DNA of 64,000 nt from Glaciihabitans tibetensis (GTDB taxonomy: Bacteria; Actinomycetota; Actinomycetes; Actinomycetales; Microbacteriaceae): positions 310,001-374,000 of the forward strand of contig NZ_PVTL01000001.1 in assembly GCF_003003265.1 (NCBI RefSeq), written 5' to 3'. Positions 34,712-43,644 of the stretch are shown piece after piece. The notes under the pieces were generated by a model, which ran no database searches, was not told the DNA's origin, and saw nothing but the letters and a program-made list of their open reading frames with translations. The position numbers and the translations under genes are program-made. The stretch's first letter is position 1, and the number at the start of each line of letters is the position of its first letter.

Positions 34712-35959
34712 GTGCCCAGCGCTCTTCCGCTCGCCGACCCTGCACCGCTCGACGGACTCCTCCCGGCGTCCGCCGCCGAGGGCGCTTCGTCCCGCAACTT
34801 CGGCGTGTACCTGCACGTGCCCTACTGCCGCGTGCGGTGCGGGTATTGCGACTTCAACACCTACACGGCCGACGAGCTGCGCGGTGCCAAGCGCAGCGAC
34901 TACGCCGGACAGGCGATCGAAGAGGTGCACCAGGCGCGCGCGGTGCTCGACGCGTCCGGACTACCCGACCGCGCCGTGTCCACCGTGTTCTTCGGCGGCG
35001 GCACCCCGACCCTGCTGCCGGTGACCGATCTGGCCGAGATGCTGCACGCCGTGGTCGGCACGTGGGGCCTGGTGCCCGGCGCTGAGGTCACGACAGAAGC
35101 GAACCCCGATTCGGTGGACCTCGACTACCTTCTCGCCCTCCGAGCCGCAGGCTTCACGCGCGTGTCCTTCGGGATGCAGTCTGCGGTGCCCCACGTGCTG
35201 GCGACGCTCGAGCGAACCCACGATCCGGCCCGGATTCCGCTCGTGGTGGAGTGGGCGAGGCAGGCGGGGCTGCAGGTCAGCCTCGACCTCATCTACGGCA
35301 CCCCGGGTGAGACCCTGGCCGACTGGCGGGTGTCGGTGGAGCACGCTCTTGCGCAGCGCCCTGACCACATCTCGGCGTACGCCCTGATCGTCGAAGACGG
35401 AACCAAACTCGCCAGGCAGATTCGGCGCGGAGAGGTCGAGACGCCAGACGACGACACCCAGGCCGACATGTACGAGCTCGCCGACCGGCTTCTCGCTGCC
35501 GCCGGGTATTCCTGGTACGAGGTCAGCAACTGGGCACGCGTGGATGAAACGGATGCCGGGGGCCAGCGCCATCGGTCGCGGCACAACCTCGCGTACTGGC
35601 AGGGACATGACTGGTGGGGCGTCGGCCCCGGGGCGCACAGCCACGTCGGTGGTGTGCGGTGGTGGAACGTCAAACACCCCGCCGCGTACGCGGAACGAAT
35701 CGCTGCCGGTCACTCTCCGGCAATCGGGCGGGAGACCCTGGACGACGAAACCCGCCGGGTCGAGCGTGTCTTGTTGCTCGTCCGGATCCGCGAGGGCATA
35801 CCGACCAGCGAACTCACCCCCGCGGGGCGCCTCGCGGTTGCCGGGCTCATCGCGGACGAGCTGATCGTCCCGGCCGACGCGCTCCGCCGACGGGTGACCC
35901 TCACCCTGCGGGGGCGTCTGCTCGCCGACGCGGTCGTTCGTCGGCTCCTCGAGGCGTAG
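34712..35959 (+). CDS. hemW: Radical SAM heme chaperone HemW (oxygen-independent coproporphyrinogen oxidase-like)
   Basis: The product has 415 residues from GTG 34712. The 4Fe-4S motif CX3CX2C is C39, C43 and C46 (PYCRVRCGYCDFNT), followed by VFFGGGTPTLL and SFGMQSAVPHVL, then the C-terminal HemW domain. Cys after the cluster in the CYCDF-like context is replaced by G-Y-C, as in HemW, not HemN. It lies downstream of lepA and DUF1990, the usual lepA-hemW neighbourhood. Confidence 0.93.
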   Translation: MPSALPLADPAPLDGLLPASAAEGASSRNFGVYLHVPYCRVRCGYCDFNTYTADELRGAKRSDYAGQAIEEVHQARAVLDASGLPDRAVSTVFFGGGTPTLLPVTDLAEMLHAVVGTWGLVPGAEVTTEANPDSVDLDYLLALRAAGFTRVSFGMQSAVPHVLATLERTHDPARIPLVVEWARQAGLQVSLDLIYGTPGETLADWRVSVEHALAQRPDHISAYALIVEDGTKLARQIRRGEVETPDDDTQADMYELADRLLAAAGYSWYEVSNWARVDETDAGGQRHRSRHNLAYWQGHDWWGVGPGAHSHVGGVRWWNVKHPAAYAERIAAGHSPAIGRETLDDETRRVERVLLLVRIREGIPTSELTPAGRLAVAGLIADELIVPADALRRRVTLTLRGRLLADAVVRRLLEA

Positions 35960-36068
35960 CTAAGCCGCTCGGCCCGTCGTTGTACGGCACGGCCGAGCAC
36001 CGCGTGGGCTCCGAAGCGTCAGATGGCAGGTGACTGCGCCCGTGGCATCCGCCTGCCCATAAATGCCG

Positions 36069-36440
36069 CTATTTGATGAACTCGATGGTCAGAGGGTACT
36101 TGTAGGTCTGACCATTGTTTGCGGCGACGGCGGCGATGATGCTGAACACGAGTTCCACCACAACGACGGCGAGCAAAATGAATACACCGATCAGGATCAC
36201 GCTCGTGACGATGCCGATCACGTAGGCGATCAGCATGGTGAGCTGGAAGTTGAGCGCGGCCGTGGTGTGCTGCCGCACGAACGGACCGCGGTCTTTCAGC
36301 AGCAGGTATCCGACAAGTGCGGGGATGAAGGAGAAGAAGATTCCCAGGATGTGCACGAGGGTAGCCCACAGCTTCTCGTCGCTCGGGCTGAGCTGCGCGG
36401 CGGACTGGTAGGGGTTCTGCGGGGGAGGTGTCTGTGACAT
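36069..36440 (-). CDS. DUF4870 membrane protein (first paralogue)
   Basis: The product has 123 residues from ATG 36440 (MSQTPPPQNPYQSA). A Pro/Gln-rich cytoplasmic start leads to DEKLWATLVHILGIFFSFIPALVGYLLLKDRGPFVRQHTTAALNFQ, the DUF4870 signature, and three hydrophobic spans. It is similar throughout to the gene at 36548, indicating a tandem duplication. Function unknown. Confidence 0.87.
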   Translation of the reverse strand: MSQTPPPQNPYQSAAQLSPSDEKLWATLVHILGIFFSFIPALVGYLLLKDRGPFVRQHTTAALNFQLTMLIAYVIGIVTSVILIGVFILLAVVVVELVFSIIAAVAANNGQTYKYPLTIEFIK

Positions 36441-36547
36441 GGGTCCATTAAAGCAACTGCCCCGCGATGTCTGGACCCCTTTTTCGATAAATCTTCGGGC
36501 AATGTTGTCCACGACGCGGGTCACGCGCGCAGTGGGGCAGTGGGATG

Positions 36548-36949
36548 CTACGAGATGAGGCGCAGGGCGACGGGGTAGCGATAGGCCCCACCCGCGTTGA
36601 CGCGAATGCCGCCGAGAATCGAGAACACGGCGTTGACGATGTACAGCAGGTAGGGGAGGTAGCCGAGCAACTGAGCGAGCGGGAAGGCGCCGACCAGGAC
36701 AAGCAGCGTGCCGATGACCGATATCGCGAGCGTGAGGGCGACAATCGCGATGCTGTAGGTGATCTGCCAGTTGAGCGCTTCTTTCGACTCCTGGCGGGTG
36801 AGCTGGCCCCGGTCTTTGTACACCAGGAAGATAATCAGCGCCGGCAGGAACCAGAGGACGCCACCGAAGTGAGCGAAGGACGCCCACTGCTTGTCTTCCG
36901 CAGGCGTCAGAGGCGCCGCGGGCTGCACCGGGGGAGCAGGGTTGGACAC
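36548..36949 (-). CDS. DUF4870 membrane protein (second paralogue)
   Basis: The product has 133 residues from GTG 36949, with AAAGGCGG upstream. It shares the order of its neighbour: a Pro-rich start, an AEDKQWASFAHFGGVLWFLPALIIFLVYKDRG core with QESKEALNWQITY, then membrane spans and a C-terminal YRYPVALRLI end matching YKYPLTIEFI in the paralogue. The start at 37099 would add a non-homologous 50 residues and is rejected. It is divergent from hrcA. Confidence 0.87.
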   Translation of the reverse strand: MSNPAPPVQPAAPLTPAEDKQWASFAHFGGVLWFLPALIIFLVYKDRGQLTRQESKEALNWQITYSIAIVALTLAISVIGTLLVLVGAFPLAQLLGYLPYLLYIVNAVFSILGGIRVNAGGAYRYPVALRLIS

Positions 36950-37088
36950 GCAGTACCGCCTTTCGATCGGAACACGAGGCCACGGTAGCCTGTCGCAATC
37001 CCGACGCGCAACGTTCTGGATTCTGGTTCGAGGGCCGCAGACCGCGCGATTTTCGATGCGGCGTCCCGGGTGAATTTGCGCGGTAGAA

Positions 37089-37115
37089 TTGGCAGTCATA
37101 AACGGCGAGTGCTAA
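37089..37115 (+). promoter_or_regulatory. CIRCE-like HrcA operator
   Basis: TTGGCAGTC (37089-37097), exactly nine spacer bases, then GAGTGCTAA (37107-37115). The right half is perfect and the left half matches 7 of 9 bases of the CIRCE consensus TTAGCACTC-N9-GAGTGCTAA. It lies 19 nt before the hrcA start and overlaps a TAGAAT -10-like box (37084-37089). This indicates negative autoregulation of hrcA-dnaJ by HrcA. Confidence 0.8.
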
Positions 37116-37134
37116 GTCAGGGGAGGCGGTTCGT

Positions 37135-38157
37135 ATGGTTTCGGAACGCGGTCTCGAGGTTCTGCGCGTGATCGTGCAGGACTATGTCGCCTCGCGCGAG
37201 CCGGTCGGTTCGAAGTCGATCGTCGAGCGCCACTCATTTGGTGTCTCTGCTGCGACCATTCGCAACGACATGGCGCTGCTCGAAGAGGAACAGCTCATCG
37301 TCGCCCCGCACACCTCGTCCGGCCGTGTCCCCACGGACAAGGGGTACCGGGTTTTCGTCGACCAGCTCGCCGACCTGCGCCCGCTGACGTCCGCGCAGCG
37401 CCACGCGATCGAGGCGTTTATGGGCCAGTCTGTGGACTTAGACGACGTGCTCGGGCGCACCGTGCGATTGCTATCGCAACTGACGCATCAGGTGGCGCTC
37501 GTGCAGTACCCCTCCCTGTCCCGTTCCCGCGTTCGCCACATCGAGCTCGTCCCACTCAGCCAAACCCGCGTGATGACGGTGTTTATCACCGACAGCGGTC
37601 GGGTCGAGCAGCGAATCCTCGACATCGCAGTGCCCCTCGAGGACCACTTCCTCAGCGAGCTGCGGTCGCGATTGAACTCGACGCTCGGTGGCCTGGGGCT
37701 GGCTGAAGCTGCCACGATGCTCGTGGCGCTCCCCGAGACGTTTCCGCCCGCGCAGCAGGCGATGGTGCGGCAGATCGTCGCCAGCCTGGTGGAGCAGGTT
37801 GCGGCGAACCGCCAGGACAAATTGGTCATGGCTGGAACCGCTAACCTCGTGCGCACGGAGGACGATTTCTCCGGCAGTATCTTTCCTGTGCTCGAAGCAA
37901 TCGAGGAACAGGTTACGCTGCTGAGGCTGTTTGGTGAGATGGCGGTAGACCAACACGGTGTCTCCGTCAGCATCGGACGAGAGAACGCAGAATTTGGACT
38001 GGGGGAGACCTCGGTTCTGACGAGCGGTTACGCGGCATCCGGTGGAAGCCTCGCGCGACTTGGCGTATTGGGACCAATACGCATGGACTATTCGAACAAC
38101 ATGGCCGCGGTGCGAGCAGTAGCTCGCTACCTGACGCGGCTGCTCGGTGAGGAATAA
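37135..38157 (+). CDS. hrcA: Heat-inducible transcription repressor HrcA
   Basis: The product has 340 residues. An N-terminal winged helix (about 1-75, SERGLEVLRVIVQDYVASREPVGSK, then SAATIRNDMALLEEEQLI) binds CIRCE operators, and a GAF-like central domain and an inserted dimerisation domain follow. It represses chaperone genes until heat stress. The ATG at 37135 has GGGGAGG upstream. It is followed directly by dnaJ, the standard hrcA-dnaJ operon. Confidence 0.96.
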   Translation: MVSERGLEVLRVIVQDYVASREPVGSKSIVERHSFGVSAATIRNDMALLEEEQLIVAPHTSSGRVPTDKGYRVFVDQLADLRPLTSAQRHAIEAFMGQSVDLDDVLGRTVRLLSQLTHQVALVQYPSLSRSRVRHIELVPLSQTRVMTVFITDSGRVEQRILDIAVPLEDHFLSELRSRLNSTLGGLGLAEAATMLVALPETFPPAQQAMVRQIVASLVEQVAANRQDKLVMAGTANLVRTEDDFSGSIFPVLEAIEEQVTLLRLFGEMAVDQHGVSVSIGRENAEFGLGETSVLTSGYAASGGSLARLGVLGPIRMDYSNNMAAVRAVARYLTRLLGEE

Positions 38158-39264
38158 GTGGCAGACCATTACGAAGTACTCGGTGTCGCACGCGACGCGT
38201 CCGCGGACCAGATCAAGAAGGCTTATCGCCGTCTTGCGCGGGAGCTGCACCCCGATGTGAACCCGAACCCGGAAGCATCTGACCAGTTCAAGCTGGTCAC
38301 CCACGCCTACGACGTGCTGAGCGATCCCCAGCAGCGCCAGCAGTACGACATCGGACCCCAGCCGGGCTTCGGTGGCGCGGGCGGAGCCGGCTTCGGCGGC
38401 TTCGGCGACATCTTCGAGACCTTCTTCGGCGGTGGCCAGCAGAGCCGTGGCCCCCGCTCGCGCCGCGAACGCGGCCAGGACGCACTCGTGCGGGTGGAGA
38501 TGGACCTGGACGAGGTCGTGTTCGGGGCGACCCGCGACATCGAGGTGAACACCGCGGTTCTGTGCGAGACCTGCGACGGAAGCTGCTGTGCCCCCGGTAC
38601 CTCACCCGCTACCTGTGACATCTGTCACGGAAGCGGTCAGATCCAGCGCGCCGTGCGCAGCCTGCTGGGCAACGTCATGACGTCGAGCCCGTGCGGTACG
38701 TGCCGCGGTTACGGAACGGTCATCCCGCACCCGTGCCCGACCTGCCAGGGCCAGGGGCGCGTTCGCGCTGCCCGCACCCTTTCTGTCGACATTCCGGCCG
38801 GTGTCGACACCGGTCTGCGTCTGCAGATGCCGTCGCAGGGCGAAGTTGGCCCCGCGGGCGGACCGCAGGGCGATCTCTACCTCGAAATCAAGGTGCGGCA
38901 CCATGACACGTTCAGCCGCAACGGCGACGATCTCCTTGCCACGCTCGAGGTGCAGATGACCGACGCGATCCTGGGCGCCACGTCGGTGCTCAAGACCCTG
39001 GACGGCGACATCACCATTGAGGTCAAGCCGGGCACGCAGAGCGCCGAGGTGATCACCATTAAGGACCGTGGCATCACCCACCTGCGCGGCAGCGGTCGGG
39101 GCGACCTGAAGATCGGCATCCAGGTGGTGACGCCGACGAAGCTGAACCACAAGGAACAGAACCTGATCAAGGAACTCTCGAAGTCGCAGAAGAACGTGCC
39201 TCCGCACCTCGCGCAGTTCCAGCAGGGCCTGTTCTCGAAGCTGCGCGATCGCTTCCACGCGTAG
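38158..39264 (+). CDS. dnaJ: Chaperone protein DnaJ
   Basis: This co-chaperone stimulates DnaK ATPase. It has 368 residues with a J domain (1-70, HPD at 31-33), a Gly/Phe-rich linker (75-100, [15 protein letters not shown]), and four zinc motifs, [24 protein letters not shown] and [10 protein letters not shown]-terminal substrate-binding domain follows. The first zinc motif has Cys where Gly is usual, a variant I associate with actinobacterial DnaJ2 proteins. The start is GTG 38158, immediately after the hrcA stop. Confidence 0.96.
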   Translation: MADHYEVLGVARDASADQIKKAYRRLARELHPDVNPNPEASDQFKLVTHAYDVLSDPQQRQQYDIGPQPGFGGAGGAGFGGFGDIFETFFGGGQQSRGPRSRRERGQDALVRVEMDLDEVVFGATRDIEVNTAVLCETCDGSCCAPGTSPATCDICHGSGQIQRAVRSLLGNVMTSSPCGTCRGYGTVIPHPCPTCQGQGRVRAARTLSVDIPAGVDTGLRLQMPSQGEVGPAGGPQGDLYLEIKVRHHDTFSRNGDDLLATLEVQMTDAILGATSVLKTLDGDITIEVKPGTQSAEVITIKDRGITHLRGSGRGDLKIGIQVVTPTKLNHKEQNLIKELSKSQKNVPPHLAQFQQGLFSKLRDRFHA

Positions 39265-39376
39265 CCAGCACGCGTAGGTAGCTGTCGCTCGGCACCCGCA
39301 CCGGCACCGGCACCCGCACCGCACCGGCACCGGCACCGGCACCGGCGCGGGTGCGCGACGTGAGCGTTGTGCCTCC

Positions 39377-39483
39377 ACCCTTCGGAAATTCAGGAACTCG
39401 CGCACGCGGGAGACACTGGTAGCCAGCGCTGCCGGGGTTCGCGCGAGCAGACGCTGCGCGAGTTCCTGAGTTTTCGAAAGGGT
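39377..39483. repeat. Dispersed intergenic inverted-repeat element, copy A
   Basis: The left arm ACCCTTCGGAAATTCAGGAA plus CTCGCGCA (39377-39404) pairs with the right arm TGCGCGAGTTCCTGAGTTTT plus CGAAAGGGT (39455-39483), with few mismatches and about 50 nt between the arms. The same ends occur at 48905-49016 and 59331-59435. GC-rich (CGGCAC)n repeats lie immediately upstream (39290-39355). The element sits between dnaJ and rsmE and has no coding capacity. Confidence 0.75.
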
Positions 39484-39547
39484 GGCGTCGCCGACGGCAT
39501 CTACGGCAGCATCCGCAAGCATCGTGCCCAACCCGAGGAGGATCCAC

Positions 39548-40276
39548 GTGGCGCATTTCTACCTGAATGAAGACCTGACGGATCTCTCCGTCGGTGCGAC
39601 CGCGCAACTGACCGGTGGAGAGGCGCGCCACGCGGTGACCGTCAGCCGGCTGCAGCTCGGCGAGCGGGTGGAGATCGGCAACGGCGCTGGGCTCCGCGTT
39701 GTCGGACCCATTACCCGCGCGGAGCCCGCTCGTCTCGAAATCGAGATCGAGGAGTTGAGGGTCGATTCCCCGCCCACACCGGCTATTTGGCTCGCGCAAG
39801 CGCTGGCTAAGGGAGACCGCGATGAGCTTGCGGTTCAGGCCGCGACCGAGCTCGGAGTCGACGGCGTCATTCCGTGGTCAGCCCAGCGCAGCATCTCGCG
39901 GTGGGAGGGTGCGAAGGTGGCGAAGGGTCACACCCGCTGGGAGGCTGTTGTTCGCGAGGCCACAAAGCAGTCGATCCGGTCCTTTGTTCCCGAGGTCGGC
40001 GAACTTGTCAGTTCCAAGCAGCTCGGGGCGCTTGCTGCAACCACCCGGATGCTGGTTCTGGATCCCACGGGCGACACCGCGCTGACCGAACTCGAGCTGG
40101 ACGGTCGGGACGTGGTTCTCGTAGTGGGTCCGGAGGGAGGAATCGCGCCGGCGGAGCTCGCCCTGCTCGGCTCGGCCGGAGCAACAGTTGTGCGCCTCGG
40201 TGACACCGTGCTGCGCACTTCGACCGCGGGTCCGGCTGCGATCGCTGTGCTCAACGCGAAACTCGGCCGCTGGTAG
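39548..40276 (+). CDS. rsmE: 16S rRNA (uracil1498-N3)-methyltransferase
   Basis: The product has 242 residues from GTG 39548, with GAGGAGG upstream; the longer frame from 39482 lies inside the repeat element and is rejected. It has an N-terminal PUA-like domain and a C-terminal SPOUT knot (VLVVGPEGGIAPAELALL, VRLGDTVLRTSTAGPAAIAVL). It methylates U1498 of 16S rRNA. It leads a cluster with HIT, phoH, ybeY, corC and era. Confidence 0.95.
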   Translation: MAHFYLNEDLTDLSVGATAQLTGGEARHAVTVSRLQLGERVEIGNGAGLRVVGPITRAEPARLEIEIEELRVDSPPTPAIWLAQALAKGDRDELAVQAATELGVDGVIPWSAQRSISRWEGAKVAKGHTRWEAVVREATKQSIRSFVPEVGELVSSKQLGALAATTRMLVLDPTGDTALTELELDGRDVVLVVGPEGGIAPAELALLGSAGATVVRLGDTVLRTSTAGPAAIAVLNAKLGRW

Positions 40277-40300
40277 CGGACGATGGCTTAAGCTGGAAAT

Positions 40301-40654
40301 ATGCCTGAGTCCGAACCGTCGATCTTCACTCGAATTATCGCGCGTGAAATTCCCGCGGACATCGTCTTCGAAAACGAGACGCTCATCGCCTTCCGCGACA
40401 TCAACCCGCAGGCCGCGGTGCACCTGCTCGTAGTGCCCAAAACCGGCGCGTATCCGAGCGTTGTGGAGTTGGCCGCAGCAGAACCGCAACTGCTCGCGGA
40501 GATCGTCGCGGTTGCTCGTGATCTCGCCACAGAACATTCGAACGGTGAGTTCCGTCTCGTGTTCAATACCGGAGCGACCGCCGGCCAGACCGTTCTTCAC
40601 GCGCACGCCCATGTTCTCAGCGGCGCCCTCCCGGAAGGCACACTTGCCCAGTAG
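40301..40654 (+). CDS. HIT family nucleotide hydrolase or transferase
   Basis: The product has 117 residues with the histidine-triad motif HAHAHVL near the end. The N-terminal part (IFTRIIAREIPADIVFENETLIAFRDINPQAAVHLLVVPK) is characteristic of the Hint/HinT branch acting on AMP-linked substrates. phoH overlaps its end by 11 nt. Confidence 0.92.
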   Translation: MPESEPSIFTRIIAREIPADIVFENETLIAFRDINPQAAVHLLVVPKTGAYPSVVELAAAEPQLLAEIVAVARDLATEHSNGEFRLVFNTGATAGQTVLHAHAHVLSGALPEGTLAQ

Positions 40655-41834
40655 CAACAGGCCGGAAAAGTTCGATCCAGCCCAGTCGGCGCCGTCGGAG
40701 GCGGCTCCCGCGGCGCAGACAGAGCCCTCGGCAGACGCCGCTCGGCCGCGGCGGGTTGCTTCCGAGGACGACCATGTTGTCATCCTCGTGGATGGCGTCG
40801 CGATGGTGCGATTGCTTGGTCCCCAGGACCGGCTACTTAAGACGATTGAACGACAGCATCCGCGGGTCTCCGTGCTGGTGCGCGGAAACGAGATCTCCCT
40901 CGGGGGAGCCAGCGACGATGTGCAGGCAGCGCAGCGACTCGTTGAGGAGCTAGTACAAATGGTGCGAAACGGAGCAGATTTGGACACCACCGACGTCACG
41001 TCATCGGCCTCGATCCTGGACTCGCGGGCGGGCAGCCCATCTGACCTGCTTGGCCAGCCGATCCTGACAAGCCGCGGCAAAAGCCTGCGGCCGAAGACGC
41101 TCGGGCAGAAGGAGTACGTCGACGCCATCGACACCCACACCATCGTGGGGATTGGTCCCGCGGGTACCGGCAAGACGTATTTGGCGATGGCGAAGGCAGT
41201 GCAGGCCCTGCAGCGCAAAGAGGTCGAGCGCATCATCCTGACCCGTCCCGCGGTCGAGGCCGGCGAGCGACTCGGCTTCCTCCCGGGCACCCTCACCGAC
41301 AAGATCGATCCGTACCTTCGCCCGTTGTACGACGCGCTCAACGAGATGATGGACCCGGAGATGGTGCCGAAGCTTCTCGCGGCGGGCACCGTCGAGGTGG
41401 CGCCCCTTGCGTACATGCGCGGCCGCACCCTCAACAACGCGTTCATCGTGCTCGATGAGGCCCAGAACACGAGTCCGGAACAGATGAAGATGTTCCTGAC
41501 CCGCCTCGGATTCGGTTCCAAGATGGTGATTACGGGCGATGTGACCCAGGTCGACCTGCCGACGGGCGCCAGCGGACTCCAGCTCGTCACCCGGGTCCTC
41601 GACCAGATCGACGACATCCACTTCTCCCGACTGACGAGCGCCGACGTGGTGCGCCACACGCTGGTCGGCCAGATCGTCGACGCGTATACCCGGTTCGATG
41701 CCGAGCGACAGGTTGCGCGCTTCGAGCACCAGAGCCCCACGGGCGCTGAGCCCGTGAATCGCGCGGATCGCCGCGGAAACAATCCTGCGGACCACCAGCG
41801 TTCGACAAGACCAGACAAAAGGTGGGGTCGCTAA
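40644..41834 (+). CDS. phoH: PhoH family ATPase
   Basis: The product has 396 residues. The start is TTG 40644, five bases after GGAAGG and inside the HIT gene; no good ATG or GTG exists nearby. An Ala/Pro/Ser-rich leader is followed by the PhoH core: Walker A GPAGTGKT (171-178), LTRPAVEAGERLGFLPG, Walker B FIVLDEAQN and ITGDVTQVD. It is a cytoplasmic RNA-linked ATPase often beside ybeY. Its C-terminus is polar and disordered (ADRRGNNPADHQRSTR). Confidence 0.93.
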   Translation: MPSSNRPEKFDPAQSAPSEAAPAAQTEPSADAARPRRVASEDDHVVILVDGVAMVRLLGPQDRLLKTIERQHPRVSVLVRGNEISLGGASDDVQAAQRLVEELVQMVRNGADLDTTDVTSSASILDSRAGSPSDLLGQPILTSRGKSLRPKTLGQKEYVDAIDTHTIVGIGPAGTGKTYLAMAKAVQALQRKEVERIILTRPAVEAGERLGFLPGTLTDKIDPYLRPLYDALNEMMDPEMVPKLLAAGTVEVAPLAYMRGRTLNNAFIVLDEAQNTSPEQMKMFLTRLGFGSKMVITGDVTQVDLPTGASGLQLVTRVLDQIDDIHFSRLTSADVVRHTLVGQIVDAYTRFDAERQVARFEHQSPTGAEPVNRADRRGNNPADHQRSTRPDKRWGR

Positions 41835-42296
41835 GTGTCGATCGAGATCAACAACGAATCCGGCGTTCCGGTAGACGAGCTCGCGATCCAGCGCCTCGTG
41901 ACGTACAACCTCGACCAGCTTCATGTGCACCCCGACGCCGAGCTGGCGATCGTGTTGGTCGATGAGGCCGCGATGGAGCAACTTCACGTGCAGTGGATGG
42001 ATGAGCCCGGCCCCACGGACGTGCTCAGCTTCCCTATGGACGAGCTGCGGCCCGGCACCGAAGACGCACCGACCCCCGCAGGTCTCCTCGGCGATATCGT
42101 TTTGTGCCCTCAGGTCGCGATCGGTCAGGCGGAGACCGCCGGCCACAGCATCATCGAAGAGCTCTTCCTCCTGACGACGCACGGCCTCCTGCACCTGCTC
42201 GGTTTCGATCACGCTGAGCCCGAGGACGAGAAAGAAATGTTTGGCCTTCAGCGCGACCTCCTCGTGGGGTTCGCGATGTCCGAACGACGCAGGTAA
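41835..42296 (+). CDS. ybeY: Endoribonuclease YbeY
   Basis: This is a single-strand RNase for rRNA maturation and ribosome quality control. The product has 153 residues, GTG start immediately after the phoH stop. The zinc site HGLLHLLGFDH supplies H116, H120 and H126. It belongs to the phoH-ybeY-corC-era block that is typical of bacteria. Confidence 0.95.
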   Translation: MSIEINNESGVPVDELAIQRLVTYNLDQLHVHPDAELAIVLVDEAAMEQLHVQWMDEPGPTDVLSFPMDELRPGTEDAPTPAGLLGDIVLCPQVAIGQAETAGHSIIEELFLLTTHGLLHLLGFDHAEPEDEKEMFGLQRDLLVGFAMSERRR

Positions 42297-42302
42297 CCGG
42301 CC

Positions 42303-43601
42303 ATGGTCGCGACCTTCGTCGTAGTTGCCGCGGTCCTCGTTGTATTCGGCGGGCTGCTCGCCGCCTCGGATGCGGCACTTCAGGTGCTCAGCCGCACCGA
42401 CCTCGTCGACCTCGCCGCGCACAGCCGCCGGCGTCGGTCGATCCTCGCCATCTCGGACGATTTCGGCGCCCACATCAATGCGCTGAACTTCATGCGCGTG
42501 GTCTCCGAGACGACCGCGGCGGTGCTGGTCTCGCTCGCATTCGCCTACTCGTTCGACGACTGGTGGTGGGCGTTCCTGTTCAGCGCCCTCATCATGACGG
42601 CGGTGTCGTTCGTATTGGTGGGCTCGAGTCCGCGCAGCGTCGGACGTGCCCATTCGCGCGCCATCATCAGATTCAGCGCGGGCACGATCCGCGCGGTACG
42701 CCTGTTCCTTGGCCCCCTCGCCAATGCTCTCGTCGCCATCGGAAACCGCGTCACTCCGGGACGGCCCAAGGGGGCAACCTTCTCTAGCGAGGAACAGTTG
42801 CTCAGCATGGTGGATGAAGCGACCGAACTAGACGTGCTCGAGGAGTACGACCGCGAGCTCATCCACTCGATCTTCGAATTCAACGAGACCGTGGTGCGCG
42901 AGGTCATGGTTCCGCGCACGGACATGGTCACGATCGACGGGGACGACTCAATTGGCACCGCCATGGGCCTGCTGCTCAGCCGCGGAATCTCCCGGATGCC
43001 GGTTCTCGGCGAGGACATCGATGAGGTCGTCGGCGTGCTGTATCTCCGTGATGTCGCGCGCCTCGCCTATGAGCAGTCGGATGGCAGTGAGACGGTGACG
43101 GCCGCGGAACTCGCCCGCCCTGCGTTGTTCGTTCCAGAATCCAAGAAGGCGGATGACACGTTGCGACAGATGCAGCTGGAATCCAACCACCTCGCCATGG
43201 TGGTCGACGAATACGGTGGCATCGCCGGGCTGGTCACTCTCGAGGATCTGATCGAGGAACTGGTCGGCGACATTTCCGACGAGTACGACCGCGAGGTCGC
43301 TGACTTCGAGGAGATCGAGGCGGGACGGTTCAGGGTCAGCGCGCGGATGCCCGTCGACGAACTGGGCGACCTGTTCGGGCTCGAACTCGAGGACGACGAG
43401 GTCGATTCGGTGGGCGGTCTGCTGAGCAAGGCGCTCGGTCGACTCCCGGTCGCTGGGTCGGTCGCGACCACGTCCGGCCTTGTGCTCACGGCCGAGCGCA
43501 CGGAGGGCCGCCGCAAACGCGTGAGCACGGTGCTGGTCGAACGCGACCAAGCACTCGTCGAGGCGCAGGACGCCTTCCTGGGCGATTCCGACGCCGGATA
43601 A
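42303..43601 (+). CDS. CNNM/CorC-type transporter-associated protein (HlyC family)
   Basis: The product has 432 residues. An N-terminal DUF21 membrane domain has about four spans (1-150), followed by a CBS pair (about 190-310, VMVPRTDMVTIDGDDS..., LAMVVDEYGGIAGLVTLEDLIEELVGDI) and a C-terminal CorC_HlyC domain. Family members are linked to Mg2+ or Co2+ efflux; hemolysin naming is historic. It is in the ybeY-era operon. Confidence 0.9.
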   Translation: MVATFVVVAAVLVVFGGLLAASDAALQVLSRTDLVDLAAHSRRRRSILAISDDFGAHINALNFMRVVSETTAAVLVSLAFAYSFDDWWWAFLFSALIMTAVSFVLVGSSPRSVGRAHSRAIIRFSAGTIRAVRLFLGPLANALVAIGNRVTPGRPKGATFSSEEQLLSMVDEATELDVLEEYDRELIHSIFEFNETVVREVMVPRTDMVTIDGDDSIGTAMGLLLSRGISRMPVLGEDIDEVVGVLYLRDVARLAYEQSDGSETVTAAELARPALFVPESKKADDTLRQMQLESNHLAMVVDEYGGIAGLVTLEDLIEELVGDISDEYDREVADFEEIEAGRFRVSARMPVDELGDLFGLELEDDEVDSVGGLLSKALGRLPVAGSVATTSGLVLTAERTEGRRKRVSTVLVERDQALVEAQDAFLGDSDAG

Positions 43602-43644
43602 CCGGCCACCCCATCTTTCCCCCACAGAACCTAGGACTTCACTT

